A stretch of DNA of 8,293 nucleotides from CANRPC01 sp964456095 (GCA_964456095.1 CAYVZF010000059.1:1-8293), one strand, 5' to 3'; positions 1 to 6,521 are shown, numbered from the stretch's first letter. Numbers and translations are program-made. The notes: generated by a model from the sequence alone, not told the origin.

Positions 1-82
1 TGTAACAAAAATAAAATATTTATTATTGTATTTTTAATGCTTTAATTTTTAAAATATTATAAGATATTTAAGGAGGCAACTT
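1..82 (+). other. upstream non-coding edge before rdgB
   Basis: Very AT-rich sequence, holding only the rdgB Shine-Dalgarno (AAGGAGG at 70-76) with certainty. TATTAT at 55-60 could serve as a -10, but a start from it would fall almost on the ribosome site and no -35 matches, so rdgB may be transcribed from beyond the window edge. Confidence 0.5.
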
Positions 83-694
83 ATGATAAAAAAAATTATT
101 TTAGCAACAAATAATAAACATAAAATTGATGAATTCAAAACGATGTTTAAACCATATGATGTTGATATAGTATCGTTAAATGAAGCATCAATTGTTTGTA
201 ATCCTGTTGAAGATGGATTGACGTTTGAAGATAATGCATTGATTAAAGCAAAAGCAATTTCTGATTTTGTTGATTTACCGATTATAAGTGACGATTCCGG
301 TTTAGTTATTAAATCTTTAAATGGATTTCCCGGAGTGTATTCTGCTAGATTTATGGAAAATAGTAGTTATGATGAAAAAAGAAAAGAAATAATAGATAGA
401 TTAAATGAGTTTGATGATAAATCTGCTGAATTTAATACAGTTTTATGTTTGTATAATGTGTTTGATAAACCAATATTTTTTAAAGGTAAAGTTGATGGAG
501 TTATAGTATCGCCATCTGGAGATAATGGTTTTGCATATGATCCGATTTTTTATAGTAATGAGTTAAAGAAAACATTTGGCGATGCTACAAATGATGAAAA
601 GAATTCTGTATCACATCGAAGTAGAGCATTAAATGAACTTATTAATTATTTATTAAAGAATAAAATGATTGCAAAAAAAGGAGGAATTTTATGA
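83..694 (+). CDS. rdgB: XTP/dITP diphosphatase (RdgB/HAM1 family)
   Basis: This is a cytosolic house-cleaning enzyme that hydrolyses the non-canonical purine triphosphates XTP, dITP and ITP to the monophosphate and pyrophosphate, keeping them out of DNA and RNA. Family signatures are present in order: the N-terminal phosphate-binding ATNNKHK (residues 8-14), DGLTFEDNA (44-52), SDDSGL with the metal-binding and catalytic aspartates (69-74), FPGVYSARF (82-90), GDNGFAYDPIF (146-156) and SHRSRAL (177-183). The length of 203 residues is usual for the family. The ATG follows a perfect AAGGAGG (70-76) with a six-base gap. The stop overlaps the next start as ATGA, and the last codons (KKGGIL) double as the ribosome binding site of the isomerase gene, so the two are probably translationally coupled. 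Nothing suggests damage. The identification is firm; the function is inferred from the family. Confidence 0.96.
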   Translation: MIKKIILATNNKHKIDEFKTMFKPYDVDIVSLNEASIVCNPVEDGLTFEDNALIKAKAISDFVDLPIISDDSGLVIKSLNGFPGVYSARFMENSSYDEKRKEIIDRLNEFDDKSAEFNTVLCLYNVFDKPIFFKGKVDGVIVSPSGDNGFAYDPIFYSNELKKTFGDATNDEKNSVSHRSRALNELINYLLKNKMIAKKGGIL

Positions 695-1332
695 AAATTG
701 CATTAATTATGGAAAATTCGCAAGCAGCAAAAAATAAAATTGTTGAAGCATCTTTAAGAAAGGTTGTTGAACCATTAGGACACGAAGTGATTAATTATGG
801 TATGTATGGTATGGAAAATGAAAACCAATTAACATATGTACAAGTTGGTTTGATGGCAAGTGTTCTTCTTACTTGCGGCGCATGTGATTTTGTTGTCACA
901 GGATGTGGTACAGGAGAAGGTGCAATGCTTGCATGTAATTCTTTCCCGAATGTCTTATGTGGATATGTGGTTGATCCATCTGACGCATACATGTTTGGCC
1001 AAATTAATAATGGCAACGCTATTGCGCTCCCATTTGCTAAAGGCTTTGGATGGGGTGCAGAAATTAATTTAGAATATATTTTTGAAAAATTATTTACAGG
1101 TGAAAGAGGACAAGGCTATCCAAAAGAAAGAGCGATACCAGAACAAAGAAATAAAAAGATATTAGATTCAGTAAAAGAAGTTACATATAGACCTTTAATT
1201 GATATTATCAGTGAATTAGATAGTGAAATAGTTAATGCTGTTATTTCTAGTGAAGGATTCTGTAAATATTTTTATAATTACGCGAACAAAAATTATGACG
1301 TCGTTAATTATTTAAAAGAATACAAAAAATGA
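691..1332 (+). CDS. RpiB/LacA/LacB-family sugar-phosphate isomerase, long (213-residue) form
   Basis: This is probably an aldose-ketose isomerase acting on a phosphorylated sugar, of the ribose-5-phosphate isomerase B / galactose-6-phosphate isomerase type. The Rossmann-like N-terminal part (about residues 1-140) carries the active-site segment VTGCGTGEGAMLACNSFP (69-86). Cys72 aligns with the catalytic cysteine of E. coli RpiB (Cys66, in the CGTG motif). A substrate-loop-like region follows (GYVVDPSDAYMFGQINNGNA, 91-110). Classical RpiB is about 150 residues; here a C-terminal extension of about 70 residues follows (GERGQGYPKERAI near 137-149, then helical). This matches the longer Pfam-type group with a dedicated C-terminal domain, as I recall it. 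The start has AAGGAGG at 678-684 and overlaps the rdgB stop by 4 bp. The true substrate (ribose-5-P, a tetrulose-P, or another) cannot be read from the sequence, so no gene symbol is given. Confidence 0.85.
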   Translation: MKIALIMENSQAAKNKIVEASLRKVVEPLGHEVINYGMYGMENENQLTYVQVGLMASVLLTCGACDFVVTGCGTGEGAMLACNSFPNVLCGYVVDPSDAYMFGQINNGNAIALPFAKGFGWGAEINLEYIFEKLFTGERGQGYPKERAIPEQRNKKILDSVKEVTYRPLIDIISELDSEIVNAVISSEGFCKYFYNYANKNYDVVNYLKEYKK

Positions 1333-1685
1333 TTATAAGAAGTCTTATTTTTTATTCATCTGATTTAACAAAAAATATCGCTATTAATATTGCTAAAGGC
1401 TTAAAGGGATATGTAGATGTTGAAAACTATTCTTTAAAAAACGAACATATAGATTATGACCCTTTTCATAATATTATTTTTGTTTTAGAAAACATAAATG
1501 AGGATTTTTTAAATACTATAAAAAAGTACTCGCTTCAATTTCATTTTAAAAATAATTATATTTGTTTTTTATCTACAAAAGATATTCCTACAAAATATAG
1601 TAATAAATTTATTGCTATCAAAGAAGTAGAACCCAAAAAACTTGTTAATGAAAGTGTAAAAGTAATTAACAATTGTAATGCTTAA
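1329..1685 (+). CDS. small flavodoxin-like protein, possibly degenerate, function unknown
   Basis: This 118-residue soluble protein is not confidently recognised. Its beginning, LIFYSSDLTKNIAINIAKGL (6-25), has the flavodoxin pattern of a strand, a phosphate-loop position and then a helix (compare the usual 'YxSxTGNTxxxAxxIAxxL'). However, the glycine and second threonine/serine of the FMN phosphate loop are not intact (SSDLTKN). A second core strand, YDPFHNIIFVLE (43-54), resembles the 'YDxIIxGxP' strand but lacks the Gly-Xaa-Pro. The protein is shorter than flavodoxins (about 140-150 residues). FMN binding is therefore doubtful. There is no proper Shine-Dalgarno; its ATG overlaps the isomerase TGA, so translation most likely depends on coupling. 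It is the last gene before the terminator at 1719-1757. It could be a diverged flavodoxin or an unrelated alpha/beta protein. Confidence 0.7.
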   Translation: MIIRSLIFYSSDLTKNIAINIAKGLKGYVDVENYSLKNEHIDYDPFHNIIFVLENINEDFLNTIKKYSLQFHFKNNYICFLSTKDIPTKYSNKFIAIKEVEPKKLVNESVKVINNCNA

Positions 1686-1718
1686 ATAGATACTATAAAA
1701 ATTAATTGTACAAATAAG

Positions 1719-1757
1719 AAAAAATCGTCTAAATCATAGAATGTTAGGCGATTTTTT
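1719..1757 (+). terminator. intrinsic terminator after the rdgB-isomerase genes
   Basis: A 14-base left arm (1719-1732, AAAAAATCGTCTAA) pairs with 1744-1757 (TTAGGCGATTTTTT) with a single T·G wobble, around an 11-base loop. The arm ends in a run of T, followed by more T-rich sequence to about 1768. Because the left arm starts with an A-run, the hairpin could also end transcription arriving on the opposite strand, but no opposite-strand gene is visible here. It closes the first transcription unit. Confidence 0.9.
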
Positions 1758-1782
1758 ACTTTTTTATTACTTAAAAAAGCAT

Positions 1783-1788
1783 TATAAT
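1783..1788 (+). promoter_or_regulatory. putative sigma-A -10 box for the nitroreductase-to-cysS unit
   Basis: A perfect TATAAT lies 15 bases after the T-rich tail of the preceding terminator and 33 bases before the ATG at 1822. No good -35 hexamer sits at the standard distance: the 17-base spacing falls on an all-T stretch at 1760-1765. In DNA this AT-rich a TATAAT occurs by chance, but its position just after a terminator and before an operon supports it. Confidence 0.55.
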
Positions 1789-1821
1789 TAATTTAAAGAC
1801 ATAAAAAGTGAAAGGAACGTT

Positions 1822-2337
1822 ATGAATCAAACAATAGAAACTATTAATAAAAGAAGAAGTTGTAAAGCTTTTCTAGACAAAAAAGTACCAAGTGATATAG
1901 TTAAAGAAATTCTTGATGCGGGTACTAAAGCACCGAGTGCATTAAATAAACAATCTGCAAGTATTATTTGCATTGAAAACGAAGATGTTTTAAATGATTT
2001 AAGAAATAAATTGAAAGATTTTATCGGTAAAGATCCTTTATATGGAGCTAGAACAATCGCTATTGTTGTGGCAGATAAAAATTCAAGATGTCCAATACAA
2101 GATGGTAGCTGTGTTTTAGAAAATATGTTTATCGCGGCAACATCACTTGGAATCGATACTTGCTGGATTAATTGCTTGCATGATTATTTTGCAACAGAAG
2201 AAGGTAATAATTTTAAAAAGAACGTATTAAAATTAAGTGATGACCAAATTACTATTGGTACATGTGCAATTGGTTATAGAAGTAATAATGAAATAGCTGA
2301 TAAGCCAAGAAAAGAAAACTATATAAGGATTATATAA
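1822..2337 (+). CDS. nitroreductase-family FMN oxidoreductase
   Basis: This is a member of the nitroreductase superfamily: cytosolic FMN proteins that use NAD(P)H to reduce nitro compounds, quinones or other acceptors, usually as dimers. The visible marks are the N-terminal FMN-phosphate-binding RRS (11-13), the APSALNKQ segment (37-44) equivalent to the family's 'SPSxxNxQPW', the dimer/FMN helix region DGSCVLENMFIAATSLGID (94-112) followed by TCWIN, and the C-terminal GYRS (151-154) equivalent to the 'GYP' turn. At 171 residues it belongs to the short nitroreductases. The ATG has AAAGGAA a few bases upstream. The family is too broad to name a substrate. It is the first gene of a unit that continues into membrane and PII-like genes, and this gives no clear hint of substrate. 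Confidence 0.9.
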   Translation: MNQTIETINKRRSCKAFLDKKVPSDIVKEILDAGTKAPSALNKQSASIICIENEDVLNDLRNKLKDFIGKDPLYGARTIAIVVADKNSRCPIQDGSCVLENMFIAATSLGIDTCWINCLHDYFATEEGNNFKKNVLKLSDDQITIGTCAIGYRSNNEIADKPRKENYIRII

Positions 2338-2338
2338 A

Positions 2339-2866
2339 ATGAAGAAAAAAAGTAAAATATTACTATGCTTATCTATTCTTGTATTTATATGCTTTGTTGT
2401 GTCTTTTATAAGTTTTTTATTTAATGTTAATTCTTTTTCTAACAAAGTAGCTTTTTTTAGCACTTTTATTTGTTTGATTTTAATTATTTTGTGTTTTATC
2501 TATGTTTTAAAAGAAGAAAAAAAAGAATTAGAGGATAAAGAAATAGGTGAATATAAAATGATAGTCTGTGATAGAGATTATGCATTAGATTTAAGATATA
2601 TGATGGATGAAACTCCTGCTTCAAATTCCTCTATGGAGGCTGAATTACTTGCTAAATATGAAAAAATAGCTATTGAATATGAAAGGGATCATAGTTCATA
2701 TATTATATATTATAAGAACGATCCTATTATGCTTGTTGAATTAGATAGAAATTTCAAAGAAAAAACTATTGATTTTAATATTATTTATTCAAAAGCTGAA
2801 GATTCTAATGCTATTCTTGATATAATTGCAAAAGAAGAAGATATGAAAATACAAAATGTTAAATAA
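2339..2866 (+). CDS. two-helix membrane protein with a soluble C-terminal domain, unknown function
   Basis: This 175-residue protein is not recognised. A basic start (MKKKSK) leads into two strongly hydrophobic segments at about residues 7-28 and 37-56, with a short loop between them. A highly charged linker (KEEKKELEDKE, 58-68) follows, then a soluble alpha/beta domain (about 71-175). By the positive-inside rule both ends face the cytoplasm. The soluble part has a strand/helix start (YKMIVCDRDYALDLRYMMDE, 72-91), a helix with LLAKYEKIAIEYERD (103-117) and paired strands (SYIIYYKNDPIMLVELDR, 120-137; KTIDFNIIYS, 142-151). The strand pattern faintly recalls the first half of a GNAT fold, but no acetyl-CoA loop is visible, so this is only a possibility. 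Its ATG is one base after the nitroreductase stop, with AAGGA at 2325-2329. It ends at the Shine-Dalgarno of the DUF1538 gene. Confidence 0.75.
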   Translation: MKKKSKILLCLSILVFICFVVSFISFLFNVNSFSNKVAFFSTFICLILIILCFIYVLKEEKKELEDKEIGEYKMIVCDRDYALDLRYMMDETPASNSSMEAELLAKYEKIAIEYERDHSSYIIYYKNDPIMLVELDRNFKEKTIDFNIIYSKAEDSNAILDIIAKEEDMKIQNVK

Positions 2867-2883
2867 AAGGAGGTAATTATTAT

Positions 2884-4482
2884 ATGACAAAATTGTTATT
2901 TGATAAATTTAAAGAATCACTTATTAGTACTTTACCAGTAACTATATTGATTATAATTTTAAACTTCACTTTCTTGCATATGCCAATTTATGATTTTTTA
3001 CTATTCATTATTGGGTTTATATTTTTAGTATTTGGTGTAACATTATTTTCACTTGGTGCGGACATTTCAATGATTCCTATGGGAAAAAATCTTGGTGAAA
3101 AATTAATGACAAAGAAGAATTTAATTTTACTTCTTGGTAGTTCATTTCTTGTTGGATTTTTGATTACAATTGCTGAGCCCGATTTGATGGTTCTAGCAGA
3201 AAAATTCCCATCATTAAATAAATGGGTTTTGATTTTAACCGTTGGAGCGGGTGTTGGACTTTGTTTGATGATTTCTACTTGGAGAGTTGTTTATAAAGTT
3301 AAACTAAAAGGATTATTAATTATTGGATATTTGCTTATTTTTGCAGTTGCTATATTGATGCATTTTGTTGATGAATCATTTGTTCCACTTGCATTTGATT
3401 CAGGAGGAGTTACAACAGGACCGATTACCGTACCATTCTTACTTGCGTTTGGCCTTGGAATATCATCTAGAACAAAAAAGAAAAATGATGATAATTTTGA
3501 TGATAATTTTGGAACAGTAGCTATTTGCTCTATGGGGCCAATTCTAGCAATTTTGATTTTAAAAGTTGCTATGGCTGCACTTAGCAGTGGTACTTGCATA
3601 CAAACGGAAGATGGTGGAAGCAATGTTATTAATACTACCACAAATGTTATTAATAACTTTCCAGACATGTTTAGATTGATTGGAACTGATTTAGTTGAAG
3701 AGTTTAAAAATGTTGGACTACCAATATTATTAATCGCAGTACTATTTACTATTTATCAAACATTTTTATTAAAAATCGATATTAAATCATTAGTACGTAT
3801 ATTTGTAGGACTTTTAATAACATATGTTGGCCTAGTGTTATTTTTATCAGGTGCAACATTTGGATTTATGAATGTTGGTACATATATGGGAAACACATTT
3901 GCTTCTTCAAATATAATATATTTATTGATTCCATTAGGGGCGATTATCGGATTTGTAGTTGTTCTTGCTGAACCATCAGTTCATGTTTTAACAAAACAAG
4001 TAGAAGATATTACAAATGGTTCAATTAACAGAAATAAGATATTATTCTCTCTTGCAATTGGTGTAGGAATTTCGATTGCGTTATCAATGGTTAGAATAAT
4101 ATGGAATATTTCTATTTGGTGGTTTATTGTTCCAGGATATGCACTATCATTAATATTAATGTTTTTTGTGCCAGATTTTTTCTCGTCAATTGCATTTGAT
4201 TCAGGAGGAGTTGCATCTGGACCATTAACGTCAACTTTCATCTTACCATTATCAATGGGAGTGTGTGCTACTTTATATGCAAGTGATCCTACGATTGCTA
4301 CAATTAATTCATTTGGTGTTGTTGCATTTGTTGCTATGGCTCCACTTATTACTATTCAATTAGTAGGTTTTAATTATAAGTTAAAGACTATGAAGTTAGA
4401 AAGAGCAATGAAAAAACTTGTCACTCATGATGAAGCTGACGATGTTATTATTACATTTAAAAAGAGTGTAAAAAGAAAGTAG
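2884..4482 (+). CDS. double DUF1538 integral membrane protein, putative PII-regulated transporter
   Basis: This polytopic protein of 532 residues contains two DUF1538 repeats. Repeat 1 shows FSLGADISMIPMG (55-67), TIAEPDLMVLA (95-105) and AFDSGGVTTGPIT (170-182). Repeat 2 shows FLSGATFGFMNVG (320-332), VLAEPSVHVL (360-369) and AFDSGGVASGPLT (437-449). The AEP-to-FDSGG distance is 74 and 76 residues. I count about 14 hydrophobic segments, seven per repeat. The charged tail (498-532) and the N-terminus are basic and probably cytoplasmic. A cytoplasmic loop with RTKKKNDDNFDD (196-207) precedes SMGPI (216-220). The substrate is unknown; a transport or channel role is inferred from the fold pattern and from the two PII-like genes that follow. 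A strong AAAGGAGGT (2866-2874) lies just upstream. In some genomes, as I recall, the two repeats are separate genes; here they are one chain. Confidence 0.88.
   Translation: MTKLLFDKFKESLISTLPVTILIIILNFTFLHMPIYDFLLFIIGFIFLVFGVTLFSLGADISMIPMGKNLGEKLMTKKNLILLLGSSFLVGFLITIAEPDLMVLAEKFPSLNKWVLILTVGAGVGLCLMISTWRVVYKVKLKGLLIIGYLLIFAVAILMHFVDESFVPLAFDSGGVTTGPITVPFLLAFGLGISSRTKKKNDDNFDDNFGTVAICSMGPILAILILKVAMAALSSGTCIQTEDGGSNVINTTTNVINNFPDMFRLIGTDLVEEFKNVGLPILLIAVLFTIYQTFLLKIDIKSLVRIFVGLLITYVGLVLFLSGATFGFMNVGTYMGNTFASSNIIYLLIPLGAIIGFVVVLAEPSVHVLTKQVEDITNGSINRNKILFSLAIGVGISIALSMVRIIWNISIWWFIVPGYALSLILMFFVPDFFSSIAFDSGGVASGPLTSTFILPLSMGVCATLYASDPTIATINSFGVVAFVAMAPLITIQLVGFNYKLKTMKLERAMKKLVTHDEADDVIITFKKSVKRK
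3389..4212 (+). repeat. 23-bp exact direct repeat inside the DUF1538 gene
   Basis: Positions 3389-3411 and 4190-4212 are identical and encode the AFDSGGV motif in each DUF1538 repeat. The surrounding DNA is diverged, so this reflects protein conservation over an ancient internal duplication rather than a recent DNA duplication. Both copies contain AGGAGG, but no start codon follows at a usable distance. Confidence 0.85.
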
Positions 4483-4488
4483 GTAATT

Positions 4489-4848
4489 ATGAAAAACAAA
4501 GTCGAAGGATATATTCCTGAAGGAATGAAATTATTAGTAATTATTACAAATGGAAATAAAGGAATTAAACTTATAGATGTTCTTTCAAATTATGGCGTAT
4601 ATTATTGTAATCTTGTACGTGGTAAAGGAACCGCTAATAAGGAAGTTCTAGATTTCTTAGGAATTGGAGAAACGGAAAAAGATTTAATTTTTGCAGTAGT
4701 AGATTCTGCTAGAATACCAGATGTTCTTAATTTCTTGAATAATGATAAAGAATTCGTTGGTGGTAGAAAAGGAATAGCTTTTACAGTAACATTAGATTCA
4801 ATTGCGTCTATTAAAGCAATTAGAGAGATTTGTAGGAAGGAGTCATAA
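4489..4848 (+). CDS. PII-like signalling protein A (DUF1538-linked)
   Basis: This 119-residue protein has the PII ferredoxin-like layout: strand MKLLVIITN (13-21), helix KGIKLIDVLSNYG (24-36), strand and T-loop start CNLVRGKGTA (40-49), strand KDLIFAVVD (64-72), helix ARIPDVLNFL (74-83), B-loop-like region with GRKGIAFTV (92-100), and the last strand/helix. PII proteins are cytoplasmic trimers that sense ATP/ADP and metabolites and bind transporters or enzymes through the T-loop. Here the stretch corresponding to the T-loop is several residues shorter than in GlnB and has no tyrosine at the uridylylation position, so GlnD-type modification is unlikely. An extra 12-residue N-terminal tail precedes the first strand. 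The chosen start is six bases after the DUF1538 stop with only a weak AGTAGGT site; Met13 has no properly spaced site. The neighbouring membrane protein is the likely target by inference. Confidence 0.85.
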   Translation: MKNKVEGYIPEGMKLLVIITNGNKGIKLIDVLSNYGVYYCNLVRGKGTANKEVLDFLGIGETEKDLIFAVVDSARIPDVLNFLNNDKEFVGGRKGIAFTVTLDSIASIKAIREICRKES

Positions 4849-4849
4849 T

Positions 4850-5167
4850 ATGAAAAACTCAGATAAACAATTTGTGATTTTTACAATATGTATTAGAGGA
4901 ACAGGAGAAAAAATAATGGAATGTGCTAGAAAAGCGGGAGCACGTGGCGGAACAATTTTTAAAGCACGTGGAACTGCACCTGAAGAAGTAACGCATTTTA
5001 TTAACGTTGATGTACAACCTGAAAAAGAAATTATATTGATTTTAGTTTCTGCTTTAGATAAAGAAAAGATAATGAAGGCGATATCATCTGAATGCGGAGT
5101 ATCATCTGAAGCAAACGCTATTGTTTTTGCTCTTCCTGTTGATGAAGTAGTAGGAGTTAGCATTTAA
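4850..5167 (+). CDS. PII-like signalling protein B (DUF1538-linked)
   Basis: This second, clearly different PII-like protein has 105 residues. The order is strand FVIFTICI (8-15), helix GEKIMECARKAGA (19-31), strand GGTIFKARGTA (33-43), strand KEIILILVS (59-67), helix KEKIMKAISSECG (71-83), then VSSEANAIVFALPVDEVVGV (84-103). The RGTA element matches the GTA in protein A and marks a shortened T-loop with no tyrosine equivalent to Tyr51 of GlnB. At the B-loop, where relatives I recall have a Gly-Lys-Gly, this protein reads ANA (88-90), so nucleotide binding may be altered. The start at 4850 is chosen because GGAAGGAG (4835-4842) lies just upstream and the preceding gene stops at 4848; an in-frame ATG at 4802 would add 16 residues inside that gene without a ribosome site. 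The stop is one base before cysS. Confidence 0.87.
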   Translation: MKNSDKQFVIFTICIRGTGEKIMECARKAGARGGTIFKARGTAPEEVTHFINVDVQPEKEIILILVSALDKEKIMKAISSECGVSSEANAIVFALPVDEVVGVSI

Positions 5168-5168
5168 T

Positions 5169-6521
5169 ATGGCAATAAGATTATATAATTCTTTGACTAA
5201 TAAAATTGAAGAATTTATCCCACTAAGAGAAGGGAAAGTATCTTGCTATGTATGTGGACCAACTGTATATAATTATGTACATGTTGGTAATTTAAGACCA
5301 GTTGTTGTTTTTGATGTATTAAGAAGATTATTACTTTTTAAAGGATATGATGTAACATTTATTTCAAATTTTACAGATATTGATGATAAAATTATTAAGC
5401 AAGCTAAAATCGAAGGTGTAAGTGAAAAAGAAATCGCAGAAAAGTATATTAAAGCATTTGAAGAAGCGCGTATAGGTGTTAATTCACTTAAACCAACATA
5501 TCAACCTCGTGTAACAGAAACAATGGATAAAATAATAGATTTTATCGATACATTAGTAAAAAAAGATTATGCATATGTTTCTAGTGATGGTGATGTTTAC
5601 TTTAGAGTTTCTAAAATAAATGATTATGGTTGTTTATCAAATATGAAGATAGATGATCTTTTAGAAGGAGCACGAATAGAGGTTAATTCATCAAAAGAAA
5701 GTCCACTTGATTTTGCATTATGGAAAATAACAAATGATGATGGAATAAAATTTGATTCACCTTGGGGAAAAGGGAGACCAGGTTGGCATTCTGAATGTGT
5801 TGTTATGATTAATTCGTTAATAGAAGGTGGTAAAATCGATATTCATGGTGGTGGATTTGACTTAAAATTTCCACATCACGAAAACGAAATTGCTCAAGAA
5901 GAAGCATATTATGGTCATAAAATTGCTCATACATGGATGCATAATGGATTTATTAATGTTGATAATATAAAAATGTCGAAATCATTAGGAAATGTTATAC
6001 TTGCTAATGATTATATTAATTTATATGGTGGCAATACTGTAAGATATTTATTATTAAATACACATTATAGAGCACCCGTTAATTTTTCTAATGAATTAGT
6101 AGATGTTGCAAAAAAAGATTTAGAAAAAATGTCTTCTACATTGAATAAAGTATCAATTAATATTCAAAGAATAGGTGAATTGAATAAGGAATTGTTAACT
6201 AAAGATGATTTGTCAATGGAAAAATTTATTGAAGCGCTTAGTGATGATTTGAATACCGCGAATGCATTAAGTGAAGTATATAGAGAAATAAAAGAAAGTA
6301 ACATTTTATTAAGAAATAAAGAAAAAAATATTGACGAATTAAATAAAAAATATCAAATTTTACATACAATGTTTGATATTTTAGGTTTAGTATTTGATGA
6401 AATTATTCTTACTGATGAAGATAAAGCGTTGCTTAATAAATTTGATAAAGCAAGAGAAGAAAAAAATTATGATCTTGCTGATTCTTTAAGAAGAGAACTA
6501 ATTGATAAAAAAATATTATAA
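5169..6521 (+). CDS. cysS: cysteine--tRNA ligase
   Basis: This class I aminoacyl-tRNA synthetase charges tRNA-Cys with cysteine in the cytoplasm using ATP. Its signatures are complete: CGPTVYNYVHVGN (29-41) with the HIGH-type motif HVGN and the zinc ligand Cys29; WHSEC (206-210) with Cys210; HGGGFDLKFPHHENE (226-240) with zinc ligands His236 and Glu240; and KMSKS (268-272). The anticodon-binding helical part follows. The chain ends at residue 450 with SLRRELIDKKIL, and the usual short tail with a Asp-Thr/Gly/Trp pattern ('DTxxGxxW') is missing. Reading the other frame past the A-run near 6507-6513 does not restore it, so this is a natural short end rather than a frameshift. Its ATG is one base after the PII-like B stop, with GGAG at 5153-5156. 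There is no T-box leader, so cysS appears to be transcribed with the upstream genes. Confidence 0.97.
   Translation: MAIRLYNSLTNKIEEFIPLREGKVSCYVCGPTVYNYVHVGNLRPVVVFDVLRRLLLFKGYDVTFISNFTDIDDKIIKQAKIEGVSEKEIAEKYIKAFEEARIGVNSLKPTYQPRVTETMDKIIDFIDTLVKKDYAYVSSDGDVYFRVSKINDYGCLSNMKIDDLLEGARIEVNSSKESPLDFALWKITNDDGIKFDSPWGKGRPGWHSECVVMINSLIEGGKIDIHGGGFDLKFPHHENEIAQEEAYYGHKIAHTWMHNGFINVDNIKMSKSLGNVILANDYINLYGGNTVRYLLLNTHYRAPVNFSNELVDVAKKDLEKMSSTLNKVSINIQRIGELNKELLTKDDLSMEKFIEALSDDLNTANALSEVYREIKESNILLRNKEKNIDELNKKYQILHTMFDILGLVFDEIILTDEDKALLNKFDKAREEKNYDLADSLRRELIDKKIL

Noticed and set aside
795..1072. Alternative frames on both strands within the isomerase gene
   Set aside because: They overlap the conserved GCGTG active-site region of the real frame and have no start signals of their own.
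83..1332. UGA recoded as tryptophan, as in Mycoplasma
   Set aside because: Two genes stop at UGA exactly where the next starts, and UGG is used for tryptophan throughout.
3291..4241. Minus-strand open frames opposite the DUF1538 gene
   Set aside because: The plus-strand frame contains clear conserved repeats; the reverse frames are composition by-products.
4802..4849. Earlier in-frame ATG for PII-like protein B
   Set aside because: It lies inside the preceding gene, has no ribosome site, and adds residues unlike the PII N-terminus; the ATG at 4850 has GGAAGGAG at good spacing.
5157..5169. T-box riboswitch for cysS
   Set aside because: The gap to the upstream gene is one base; there is no space for a leader.
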